Shown piece after piece: positions 11,922 to 22,900 of a stretch of 64,000 nt of DNA (its first letter is position 1; every line of letters begins with the position of its first letter). The notes under the pieces are model-generated. The model searched no databases. It was given only the letters and a program-made list of their open reading frames with translations, and was not told the DNA's origin. This DNA is from Puffinus mauretanicus. Lineage: Eukaryota > Chordata > Aves > Procellariiformes > Procellariidae. Made by a program: the position numbers and the translations under genes. Location: the NCBI GenBank assembly GCA_023333565.1, contig JAJKFH010003108.1, positions 496,001 to 560,000 on the forward strand, given 5' to 3'.

Positions 11922-12712
11922 TAGATTCATAGAATGGTTTAGGTTGGAAAAGACCTTTAAGATCATTGAGTCCAACCATTAACCTAGCACTGCTAAGTCC
12001 ATGACTAAACCATGTCCCTAAGCAGCACATCTACAGTCTTCTAAATACCTCCCGGCATGGTGACTCAACCACTTCCCTGGGCAGCCTGTTCCAAGGCCTG
12101 ACCACTCTTTTCAGTAAAGAAATTTCTCCTGATGTCCAATCTAAACCTCCCTTGGCGCAACTTGAGGCCATTTCCTCTTGTCCTGTCGCTGTTACTTGCC
12201 AGAAGAGGCCAACACCCACCTCGCTACAACCTCCTTCCAGGTAGTTGTAGAGCGCGATGAGGTCTCCCCTCAGCCTCCTCTTCTCCAGACTAAACAGTCC
12301 CAGTTCCCTCAGCCGCTCCTCATAAGACTTGTGCTCCAGGCCCTTCACCAGCTTTGTTGCTCTTCTCTGGACACGCTCCAGCACCTCCATGTCCTTCTTG
12401 TAGTGAGGGGCCCAAAACTGAACACAGTATTCGAGGTGCGGCCTCACCAGTGCCGAGTACAGGGGCACGATCACCTCCCTGCTCCTGCTGGCCACACTAT
12501 TTCTGATACAGGCCAGGATGCCATTGGCCTTCTTGGCCACCTGGGCCCGCTGCCGGCTCATGTTCAGCCGGCTGTCAACCAGCACCCCCAGGTCCTTTTC
12601 CTCTGGGCAACTTTCCAGCCACTCTTCCCCAAGCCTGTAGCGTTGCCTGGGGTTGTTGTGGCCGAAGTGCAGGACCCGGCACTTGGCCTTGTTGAACCTC
12701 ATCTTACTTTAA
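11922..12712 (-). mobile_element. CR1 LINE, 5'-truncated 3' part (reverse transcriptase C-terminus plus 3' UTR)
   Basis: On the minus strand, 12702-12031 reads as the C-terminal part of a CR1 ORF2 protein: [50 protein letters not shown] and [19 protein letters not shown] are typical of avian CR1. After GLFW the frame departs from the CR1 pattern and returns to it at [15 protein letters not shown], so there are compensating frameshifts and the copy is dead. The 3' end carries the well-known CR1 tail, seen on the plus strand as attcatagaatggtttaggttgg at about 11925-11947. The insert begins abruptly at about 12702 (5' truncation). Confidence 0.93.
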
Positions 12713-12724
12713 ATCTTACTTTAA
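12701..12724. repeat. Perfect 12-bp tandem duplication at the CR1 5' junction
   Basis: ATCTTACTTTAA occurs twice in a row, at 12701-12712 and 12713-12724, exactly where CR1 similarity stops. Confidence 0.85.
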
Positions 12725-15700
12725 GATACCTTGGTGGTTCCTAATAAAAATTATAACATACCAGTGAGGAAAAGATTAAATACATAGGCATGATGATTTG
12801 CGCTAAAGATACAGGTGGGACCTTCTACTGAGACTCCAGCCCTTAAAACTTCAGCTGCTGTTGCTGTCCCGGCTCTGCTACACAAGAATAAGCATCAAAA
12901 ATGCCTCTCACTGACACCACCACTGCTTGGCACACACTGGAATGGATACTGAGGTTGTGCAGAGGTGTTAAGCATTGCTGCAGCTTGGATCCTATCACTC
13001 AACCACTACTTCAGAAGGATCCAGTTGTCCTAGTTTCCATGTTTTGGAAACACAGCTGATGCTGATAACCTTCTGCTACTTTCCACTGGGTGGTTGTGCT
13101 TACCAGCAATGGTGAGGAAGGAGAACAGTGTCGACTGTCCACATCTGTGCGATCAACAAAGGTCTCCGGTGTATAGCTGCTGGAAGGCAGTCAGGGAAGT
13201 CTGGAACTGAATGCAGTCAGCAGGAACCACTTATGAAAACCTTTGTTGCATTCCTCATCGCAAAATGTGGAAGTGAATGCATTGAAGTTAAAAGGAAGGC
13301 AGAAGTAGTTACTGCCAGGGTTGGGTATTGACACAAGTAGTCCAAATGACTGATTATTTGAGGACTCCTGAACTTCTGGAGGTACTTGCAGGCCTGGTCT
13401 TTCTCTTGTCTGAATGTGTGGCTATGGCACATGGCAGGTTGGCAGCTCGTTAAGACCACAGGCAACCATGACCCGCTGTGTTCATGCTGTGTTACGAAAG
13501 CCAGCGATACTGGTATGGGCTATGTGCTATGTGAAGTCATTGCAAGGTGCTTGCAGCTCAACGGTAGTAACGAGAACAGGAATAATTTTAAGCGTGGAAT
13601 CTCCTCGGATGCATTTTGCTGCTGCATGGTACTGGATTCGGTACACACCCCCCACCGCGTGCATCTGAGGGAGGATGGTTTTACTGCTAACCATCAATCT
13701 GTAGAACATTTACAGCAGGAAAATACTCGGTTCTAATAGTGCTTTACAGGTTGAGGGGTAGCTTATTAGCAACTTTGACATCGGAAATTAAATCAATTAC
13801 TTAAATTAAAAGCTGTTATGATTTAAAATTTACACTTCCAGGGAATTATTACTAATCATGTACAGTTCATGTTCCCTAATGACTTACCATTTTACCTACT
13901 CATTTGTCTCTAAATTATTATTTAAATTAGATTAAGAATTATAAATAACTACCCTAACTTTACAGCTTTTAATTAAATCTTAAAATAGGGGTTTTTTTAT
14001 TATCATTCTCAAGTATTTTAACTTTTGCTCTTGGGCTAGGCTACAGGCCTTGACTATTTAGTTAAAAAAAGATATCTAAAATTCTTACTTTAGATAATGA
14101 TTGTCCCTCAATGAATTAATAGGTATTTTTTCAAAATAAGATGCAATGTTTTCCTGTAAGCAAGGCCCTCACTGGACTAAGTTAAATGATGACTTACATG
14201 GATGGATTATTTTGTCTATTTTAACAGGGATTCTCGAGAAGAGGACAGGATCCTTTATATATCCCTACTAATCTCAAAATAGAGAAAAGGTTGAGACCTA
14301 CAAATTGCAGAGAGAATGATTCTGTTCAGTGTATTGCTCCAAAAGGTACTCAAATCTCCATGAACACATCGTAAGATCACCACATGGTGGCTGCTTTCCC
14401 GGTCCTGTTCTGCTTTTCATCATTCTTTGTATGGGAGTTTTCCTGGCAAAAATTCCTCTGGAAGTGCTTCACTTTTTCTTGCTTTTCCACCATAGTCTCG
14501 GGGAAAGGCATGGGTAGAGCCCATTTCAGGATGCCAGTTTTGCAGTTGTTATCAGTTACTGCTGCTTTACCCCAAGTTAACTGATCAAATGTCTTCTCTT
14601 TTATGTGGCTGTCGATGACAGTGGCACTTTAATTACACTCCTGAGCAATTAAGACAAAGCTAACTCACTGCCCAGCATTGGTCAGAAAAATGTATGAATC
14701 TGGAGAGCAGTTTGTGCTCCCCAAGTCCTTAGCATACCTAAAAGAAATTACACGTGCTGTATATTATTATATACTGAAAACTTGCATGGCTCTTTTCATC
14801 ACCTCTTTAAATCTCACATCGTGTTGCCCTGGTGTCTATCTTCACCAGGCTTCTTGTATTACGCTTCATCTCTCTCTATGTCCTACTGTCCTTATTAACC
14901 CAGTCTATTTTTAATTCAATATGGGTCCTCTCATTTCTTCCAGCTCTGTGCCTTAAAGCCTTCAGCTTTTTCTAAGCTCCAGCCCTGGCTCTTCGGCGAC
15001 GCGGGAGCCGTTGGGTTCCTGACCGAGCTGCGGTGGGATGAGGGTGATGCCTGGCAAGGGAAAGCCCAGTGGCCGGGTCCTGCGAGTGGGACGGGAGCTG
15101 CCGGGCAGGGCGGGAACGGGGCTCTGCCATTTACCACCTCTGAGAACTGGCTTTAAATCACAAAAGACTCTGTTTATGAACTCTGTACTACGGATTAGGC
15201 TTTTTTCTTATTTCTGTATTTGTCATAATATTTCATGCTGAAATACAGTAAACTGTTATGGCAACATGAAGTTCATGGCAAAGAGCAGTGATTTAAGACC
15301 ATTACCCATCCCCAGTGTTCGATTGCACTCCATTGCTTCTGCTCTGTAACGGAACCAGAACAGAAATAGCAGGGTATGCCTCTATTATAAGTGAGTAAAT
15401 TTACAAGTGATTTCAGTCACCTGAGTGTATTGAATTTCTGATTGCATTTTGGCATAGCCACGCTGTGATACGAGCGCGTGTGTTTGCATACAGCTGTGTA
15501 GCTGTTTTCCCACTGCTGCTGCGTGCTGTAATGCAGGGTAGGTTTGCTCCTTCCCAGTAAGATCTGTAACTCTTCCTTGAAGGTGTTTCCTAACCTCATC
15601 CAAGAAAGGGAGGAAATTAGTCATGTTTCAAATATGAAAATCTCTCACTTGAATAATAAATTCTATTCTGCGTGTTGCTTTAGGCATAAATCTGGCTAAA
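12725..15700. other. Intergenic, no gene recognised
   Basis: Open frames such as 13386-13736 (+) have no recognisable domain and overlap other frames. Positions 13784-14000 are a strikingly AT-rich, ATTA-rich block. A short GC-rich patch lies at about 14990-15120. I see no tRNA, rRNA or exon. Confidence 0.6.
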
Positions 15701-15721
15701 CAGCTGGAAAATGTTAGCTAA

Positions 15722-16510
15722 GTGTCCGGTCTCAAGCTTGCAGCTGCCGGCGGGGGACTGGAGAGACGACGTTACCTGCGGACCCGCAGCCGCGAGCTGC
15801 CCCTGGGGCGGCAGCCCCTGCGAAGAGCGCAGCCGCCGGCCCGGACGGCGGGAACAGGGCGGCTGAAGGCGGCGAAGGCGGCATCGCTGTCCTCCCCGCT
15901 GGTGGGAAGCTCCCAGCAGCCGGTGCGTGCCACAGGAGCTGCCGGCCGCCCGGCCTTCCCCTTGGGAGCCTCGGGCTGGGTTTGCTGTCTACTTTAGCGA
16001 GAACCATGGAATTGAGTTAATTGAGGGAGAAGTTAAGCCCCAGGGGTGCCTCCGTCCACAGAACAAGTTCAGTAACTTAATTATTCATGTTTCAGTGTTG
16101 ATACCGAGTTCACATTATTGCTGGTCACCTCCAGCCCGAGCCGGTGCAAACGCAAACCCGCCAGCTCGATGGGCCGAGGCCCTTCGGTTGGCGCCGGAGG
16201 CCGTTTCTGGAGAAAGGAGGAAGAGCAAGGCTGTGCTGGGGCGCTTGGGTCCTTGTCAGTTGGCGCGGCTCCGACCGGCACGGCTCCAGGGTGTCAGAAA
16301 CGGGTCTTTGCCAGGCACGGCCCGTGCTGGCTCCGCGGAGGAGACCCGCTCCCGGCCTTCCCAAGGCCTGCTCTGCTCGGGGGGAGGGTAAACCCACGCT
16401 GTTGGCTTGGGCGGCCCCGGGGCACTGCGAAGGTAAACGACAATGTTAGGCTTTGGCGTCAGAGCCAGCTGTCTGCCCGCGGCCGGCGCACAGGTTACGT
16501 GGCCGGGTGT
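15722..16510. promoter_or_regulatory. Orphan intergenic CpG island
   Basis: A GC- and CpG-dense block stands in AT-rich flanks, about 4 kb past the CSGALNACT2 polyadenylation signal and 9 kb past the RASGEF1A stop. It holds good splice-donor matches on both strands: GCGCAG|GTAAC on the minus strand (last exon base 15776) and GCGAAG|GTAAAC on the plus strand (GT at 16433-16434). Neither gene needs a promoter here. It may be the promoter of an unannotated noncoding RNA or a regulatory island. The many long open frames in it are GC artefacts. Confidence 0.6.
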
Positions 16511-19077
16511 TGGGCCACGTGTGTTTTGACAGAAGCTGTTTCTATTAACGCGCTGTTTCCCTGTTTTAAGCTGTGGTCCGAGTGTAAAAAGCTAGCTGTG
16601 TTTTCCTGGAGGAGCCACTGCATTTCAGTGTTAGAGTAGTAAATATAGTAACATTTGTTTAAATAAGAACATGCTCCACTGAATTGAGAAGTAATTTTTT
16701 TTTTTTTTTAGCTGTTGTAGGCTTTCCGCATTAATTGTAACCTTTTCCAAGGAACTTGCAATCTGTGGAGGGAAGGGGAAGTGTTCTTGATTAAGGGAAG
16801 TCAGAATGAGATTAGCTCAGGGCAGGCTTTCATGTTGGACCCTTTACAGGAATGAATTCAGGTTGTGCTTTTGAATTTGCAAACTTGAATTTGTTTAAAA
16901 ATATACCATTGAATGGGTACTAGTAGATACTAGTTTGGAGAATCAGCAAATACAGATGAAAAAGTCAAAAAAGTACAGGGAAATACTTAGTTCTGGATCC
17001 ACTGCAACCAGAAGAAAATACTTGGTGGCTTTTTTTTTAATTTCTTAAAAGCCCATGGTCTTTTGGACTTTGAGATACACACACCTATGAAACTCAAAAC
17101 TTCTTTGTAACTGTATTTAAGACTGGAGAATTGCATAAGGAGGAAAAGGGAAGTAGTGGGTAAGCCCTAACTACTTGTATTGGAATGCAGACATACATTT
17201 AAATTGCAGTTTTTAGTGCATGCTGGAATATAAACTTTAGAATAAAATTAAACAGCTTTTTGCTTTGTCAGATCAGTGAATGAAAGGAAAAGAACTTCAA
17301 ATAGCCTTTAAAATGATGATTCAGCTAATCATACTTCATTCATACTAAATGTAGTAGCTCATTGACTACTGCATCGGTATAATGATAAAAGCTTTCTGTG
17401 TAGCCAAGGTGGGTTTAGCTTTCGTTTGCCTGAGGTGCCTTTGCTGTGTGTGTGACCCCCAACTACATCTTAAAGAGATTAGTCATTCAAATTTTACTCA
17501 GCTGTGAACTAAGACGAGGCACATTGGGATATGGCTAAAGTTAAGCAGTGTTTGGTTCATGCCCCCACAATGCTCATCTCCTCCTCGTCAGGCCTGACTG
17601 CTTGCAAACTAAAGGACTGCACCCCTTTCTTCACTGAAAAAGCTTTACAGCAAAGGAGATGAGGATAAAATGCTGCTTTTTACATTTCTGTGGTTGCACT
17701 GGCTCTGCAGACCTCTGCTTTTATTGGGATAGTATCAATTTTTCTTAATGCATCACAGCGAGAAGCGCATTTGGGCCGTCCGGCTGTTGCAGCCCGCAGG
17801 GTAGCTGTGCAGGACACACCTGGGAGCTGGTGCAAGCACCCCCTGCAAACAAAATTCCCCTCTGCTGGCTGACTTCCCAGGATCCTGACTTCCAGCTGTT
17901 TTAAATTTTAGCATCATGATTGCCTTCAGCCTCTTCTGAATTTGTATCAGCTGGGAGGCGGCCCCACACCTCCTTTAGGAAGGTGCAGAGCAGTGCTAGC
18001 CCCTAACGCCAGGCGATGCTAGGAGAGAGCTTTTGGGGCCTCACCCTGACCCCCCCGGGAGGAGCTGCCTTTGCCACAGCTGTTCCATTTGCAGTAATGA
18101 AGGCAGCTGTGTGCTTAATTAGGGCCTTGTGGACTAATTGGCTCCTTTCATTTGGTACCTGAAGCCAGCAGAAAAAGATTCTTCCACTTTTTTCTCAAGG
18201 AACGTGCTCTCTCTCCTCGGTTAGAATAAGGTAAATGTTTTATTGATTTTTCTGGGATATACTACTCTGAGGTTGCACCAAAAAGGGAATGGCTTCCATC
18301 TTTTTAACAGGAGATCTTGTGTGCTTCTGCAAAGGGTATGTTGTGCTGGGTTTGAAGAGTAAGTGGCGTAGCTGGGATCTGTGCAGCAGTACCATGGGGC
18401 AAAAGTACTTCTGAACTGAAGGTAGAACGTTAAATAAATCCCTTTTACATTTAAGTCTGAATGTTTGCATAAGGCTGTATTAAATTACAGCCTTGTTATG
18501 GTTAGCTTAGTCCTGTTCTGGGGTAAGTGAAGTAAGTCCCTCTAAATTTGAAATAAAGTGCCTAGGTAGGAGTTTGTGGTGATTTAACTGGTTTACTTGA
18601 ACTGCTAGAAGTTTGTAGGTAGTGTGGTGAGCTTTTCAAAAGGAGCATTTTTAAGCCCAACAGTTTCAAGGTTGCCTTGTAGCTAGAGGACTTGTATGTC
18701 TCACGTGACTTGGGTCTCTTGAGCCACATCCTCTCATCTTTCACTCCACCTGCTGTAAAAACCCTCTACTGATGCAAGTTAACTTAGTTAAAGGCTTTAT
18801 CGTTTTCTTCCATAGGTATAATGCTTTGCAGTCTGTACTTGACTTGCACATAAAAGAGGGTGTTAACCCATTCCTGCCATCTGCAGGGCTGGTGGCTTAC
18901 CAAACTCTTTTTCAAGCTGATCTTGTGTTTATGATTGTGGTGGTGTCCGATCTTAAAAATTCCAGCAAGTAATTTTTTTTGCAATTGCTTTGGCATTTGC
19001 GTGTCCATGGGAGGCGCACATGCTCTTTGCTAGCACCTAAGCATTCCCAGACTTCTGCTAAAAATGCTCTTTTTAAA

Positions 19078-19110
19078 AAACAAACAAACAAACAAACACA
19101 AAAAAAACCC
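19078..19110 (+). repeat. (AAAC)n simple repeat followed by A run
   Basis: Five or so caaa units (caaacaaacaaacaaaca) run into an A-rich tail. Confidence 0.8.
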
Positions 19111-19184
19111 CCACCAAAACATTTCTGGAGTAAAATAAAATTTAACGTAGAGACTATAAAACAGCCTTCACAGATCCAGTGTAC

Positions 19185-19400
19185 GACCTGGCTGGCCGCT
19201 GCTGAAGGTGGTGGCAAGCGTGCCTGGGCAGCAGAGTCACGGTTGTGAAACAGCCGGGGCGTTTCTCCTGCAAGCAGCACCGGTGCATTCGCGCAGCGTG
19301 GGGGACGTGGGGGCGATGGGAGGCGCGGCTGTGGGGAGCTGCGGAAACGCGAGCTAACGGGCGCAGCGGTGGCTTTGGCCCCGGAGAGCCTGAGCTCTTG
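19185..19400. other. Small GC/CpG-rich patch
   Basis: CpG-dense sequence (about 200 bp) in AT-rich flanks. It is too short for a confident island call. No exon or splice structure is recognised. Confidence 0.4.
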
Positions 19401-22377
19401 CACTGATTTCCTGTAGCCTTATGCAAGCTTAAGTGGCTTCTCTCTGACTTTGTTACAAACCATGGGGAAAATGATCATATTAAAGGGATAGTTTGAAAAA
19501 CAAAAAAGAAAAGCCTTTGAGGTTGCTTGGTGCTGAGGTACGCTCTGGAGAGGAGCTTAGAGACAGATCAAAGCTCAGGCTACTCTCGGCATGCGAGTTG
19601 CACGCTTTCCTGGGCCGTGCGGTTACTGGGGAGCAGCTGGGATGGTGTTCTGGCCTGCAAATGCAGCCCACGTAGAGTAGTTGTTGGGGTTTTTTGGGTG
19701 TGTTTGCTTTTAAAATCTTGTCAAAGTGACTTTTGGGCTGCTGGGTTCTTGTGAAATTCTTCTTGGGATACTTGGATACTGTGAAATTGGATACTGAGAA
19801 GCACGATAAGAGGCATACCGGGAAAAAAAACTGGATTTGCTTGGATTTGTGATTTATTCATGACTTGCTTGGATTTTATGTTTTTGAAGCATTTTAGGAA
19901 TGATTTTTTTCAAATTGAGACAAGTTCTTTGGTGTGGAGCTATAACGTCCACAGACATGAACAGTTCGGTGTTTCATTAAATTCTGCTAGTGCCATAAGT
20001 GTTACAGACTTTAATCAAATACCTCATTTACAGCTCTGCTTGCTGAGTCCCCGGGTGCTCTGTTGCTGCAATTGATGATGTGTTGCACTTCTCTATTTTA
20101 ATAGATGTTTGGGGAGGTGCAGTGTTGTTAGTAATATCTTCTTTGAATTGAATGTAAACAACTGGATGTTGTTTAAATATTTATAAGGAAACTTTCAATG
20201 TCGATGCTGATGAATAGCAAGATTCTTTGAATTTAATACACCCCAGAATCAGAACAGGCCTTGGTGTGCTCACATGACAGTGATTAAGAAGATGTTAAGT
20301 ACTTTTCTGTCTGTGTAATGAGATTCTGTGGGATCTCATTTCTGCCTCGAAACACGATTATATTAATTTTAAGATTAAGATACCTGCTGAATCTGAAGAA
20401 GCTAGATAAGATTAGAAATATTGAAAGCCAATTTCCACTAAATTTAAAGTTTCTTCTTTCCTGACCCAGATGAGGTGGGGATGTTTGAATCTGGTTCTTT
20501 GGTTTGTGTTTGCTTTCAGCTTTCTTTCAATCCTGTGAAACGGTCGCCACACCTTGCATCGAGGTGTGGTTGTTAACAGGAAACCTCTGCATGGCAACAG
20601 CCCTGGAGTTTGGGGGTTTTGTTTGTTTCTGGTTTTGGGGGGTTTTCTGTTTGGTGTGGTGTTTTGTTTTGTTTTTTCTTCTGGTAGGTGCTACTAATAG
20701 TTTCAAGTAACTGTGTATTGGTTTCGCCAGAACTTTTTATATAGAAGTGCTTTTTATTATTATTAGTTATTAGAAGCCTAAGTATTCTTAATATCATAAA
20801 GTATGCATCCTAGTAGATCAGAAACAATATATTTATTGGCTTAGTATTTTTAAATCAATGTTGCGTTTCCTGGTGGTTTGAATTTCTTCCTCATCACACC
20901 TCTTGAGGAGAGGGCAGAATATCTATCTGAGACTTCATCAGCACTCCATGACATAGAATTTCATTGCTTTTTATTATTTCATTATATTGAAATATTGTTA
21001 TTATATTCATTATTATTGAAAATAAACTAATATCCCAAGGTTATTTTGCAGCAATTAACTGCATCCATTTTCTGTGCAAAAGCTGAATATGGTATCAAGA
21101 AGACACAAAAATGCTGATGTTAGAAATTGCTTACAGAATTGGAAATATTAGAAACATTTATATTCTTTAGTGCTAGGAATAATGTAACAGAAATGGTTAC
21201 ACTTTAGATTGTACCCCCAAATTACTGCAAAAATACACCCCCAAATGTTGTTTCTCTCTCTTCCAAAGCCCTAGGCCCACCTTGGGGAGCGGTGGAGGAA
21301 GGCAAACCTCTGCAGTGACAGGAAACCTATGTCGTAGGCACGTAGAGATGTGCTGAAACCTCAGAGCATACCCAGTTATCTCTGCCTTTCCAGGGACAAG
21401 CATGGAAGGAGGAATTTGAAAGCAAGTATTGCTGATACTTGCATGCTCACTGGTCTGGACACTTCCTCGGTAGCATGCACTAAAGGTTTAGGATAGTCTT
21501 TCTGCAATTTGATTTTTTTTTTTAAAAAAAAAAAACAATTTTTAAGAATCTCTCTGGCCATACAGCCCAATTTAATGGCTGCAGAGAACCGTAAGACAAA
21601 ACTGTGCTTCCATACACTCCTTGCAGGCTTTTCTGGTTAGTTAGGAAGCTGGGGTTGCCCTGATAAAATTAAATACATTGCAGACTGAGGAGGGAAGATC
21701 TGTCTGCACATCCTCAGAAGAATTACTGATTTCCTTCTAAAAGATGCACTAATATCAGTTGTCAGCTGAATTTTGCTACATGAGTTATTTGCTAAAAGAA
21801 AGGTGTTTCTTGGGAACTATTAACTTGATAAATCAAGTTGCTGATAATGTAACTAGAGATATCTTACTGGCATTGAGTTACTGCTCGTCATACTGTGTTG
21901 TACTCTAATGGCAGTAAAGTGCCTGGAAAGCAATTTTATTCTTTACTCTTATGCCTATGTAAATAGCTAATTTATCCTAATGACTGGATGGGATGTAACT
22001 GGGAATGAGTTTTCAAGGATGTAATATGCATATTAATTATGAGTGTGAACTGGCCGCCTCGCTGAGGGAGAAGACTCTTGTCTTCTTGATCCTTTTAATG
22101 CTGGTAAACATCATTATCTTTTCTAATGAGCCATGATGACTGAAAGTAGTACTGTTCTACTGTGGAAGTCTGTTGTAGATGTCTGGTTACCAAAACAATT
22201 TCCCCAGAGAGTTTTCAACAGATTAAAAGTGCTTATGGGACCTGCAGAGCTCCTGCGCTTGAAAGATATAACTTTTTTTTTTTTAAGGGTTATATCCCTG
22301 GGAAAGGACGTAGCATGGATAGTGCTGGGGCAATGTGTTAGGAAAGCTGGATTCTCCGCACAGCTCTGTGCTTGTCT

Positions 22378-22430
22378 AGTCCCTGTGTGACCTTGGAGAA
22401 GTGGCTTTGCTTCTGTAAAGTAGAGCATGA
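22378..22430 (+). repeat. Possible MIR-like SINE trace
   Basis: The stretch ctgtgtgaccttgg, then a shortened middle and cttctgtaaa, resembles the MIR core. It is short and diverged. Confidence 0.35.
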
Positions 22431-22900
22431 AAAAGGGTAGTGGTTGCAACCAAAGGTCCTGGAGCGTTGAAATATCAACAGAATCTTGCTACAGGAAACC
22501 CTGCAGTGTGCTGCAGCCAGCAAACGTTTCTGTGCTTTCCTGTTAAAAGGACAAATATGTGGGAGGAAAAAAAAAAAACAAAATTCAACTCTTGGGACAA
22601 AATGTTTTTACACAGTGGAACTGTTAATCACTTTCATTGAGAGAATGGAAATATTCCATAGCATAGACGCTGTATCAAATCCATAAAATACTATTATAGA
22701 GAGCACATTAGAAGTGGCAGCATATTGTTGGCTTAGTGTTGCTCTTGCCTTTGTTGGAGATATTTAAATATTTCATAATGTATCTTTGTAAGTCAGAACT
22801 TAAATTTAAGTAACCAGTTGGTTTGTTGCGACTATATTGCCTTCCACAGTTTGTGGCTTGATCAGTTTGCAAGTGAAAAATAACCATGGAAAAAGTTAAG

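Larger units (their letters stand above)
16560..22900. other. Intergenic, no gene recognised
   Basis: AT-rich sequence with scattered poly-A/T runs and a (AAAC)n run at about 19078-19098. A small CpG-rich patch lies at about 19185-19400. A MIR-like trace lies at 22378-22430. No coding exon is seen. Confidence 0.55.

Noticed and set aside
12178..12744. 188-residue open frame on the plus strand
   Set aside because: It is the antisense shadow of the CR1 reverse transcriptase frame.
13386..13736. 116-residue open frame (+)
   Set aside because: The composition looks random, overlapping frames exist on both strands, and there is no domain, splice context or conservation evidence.
15722..16639. 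Overlapping open frames on both strands at 15.7-16.6 kb
   Set aside because: Same GC effect. The frames overlap each other on both strands and none has a recognisable domain.
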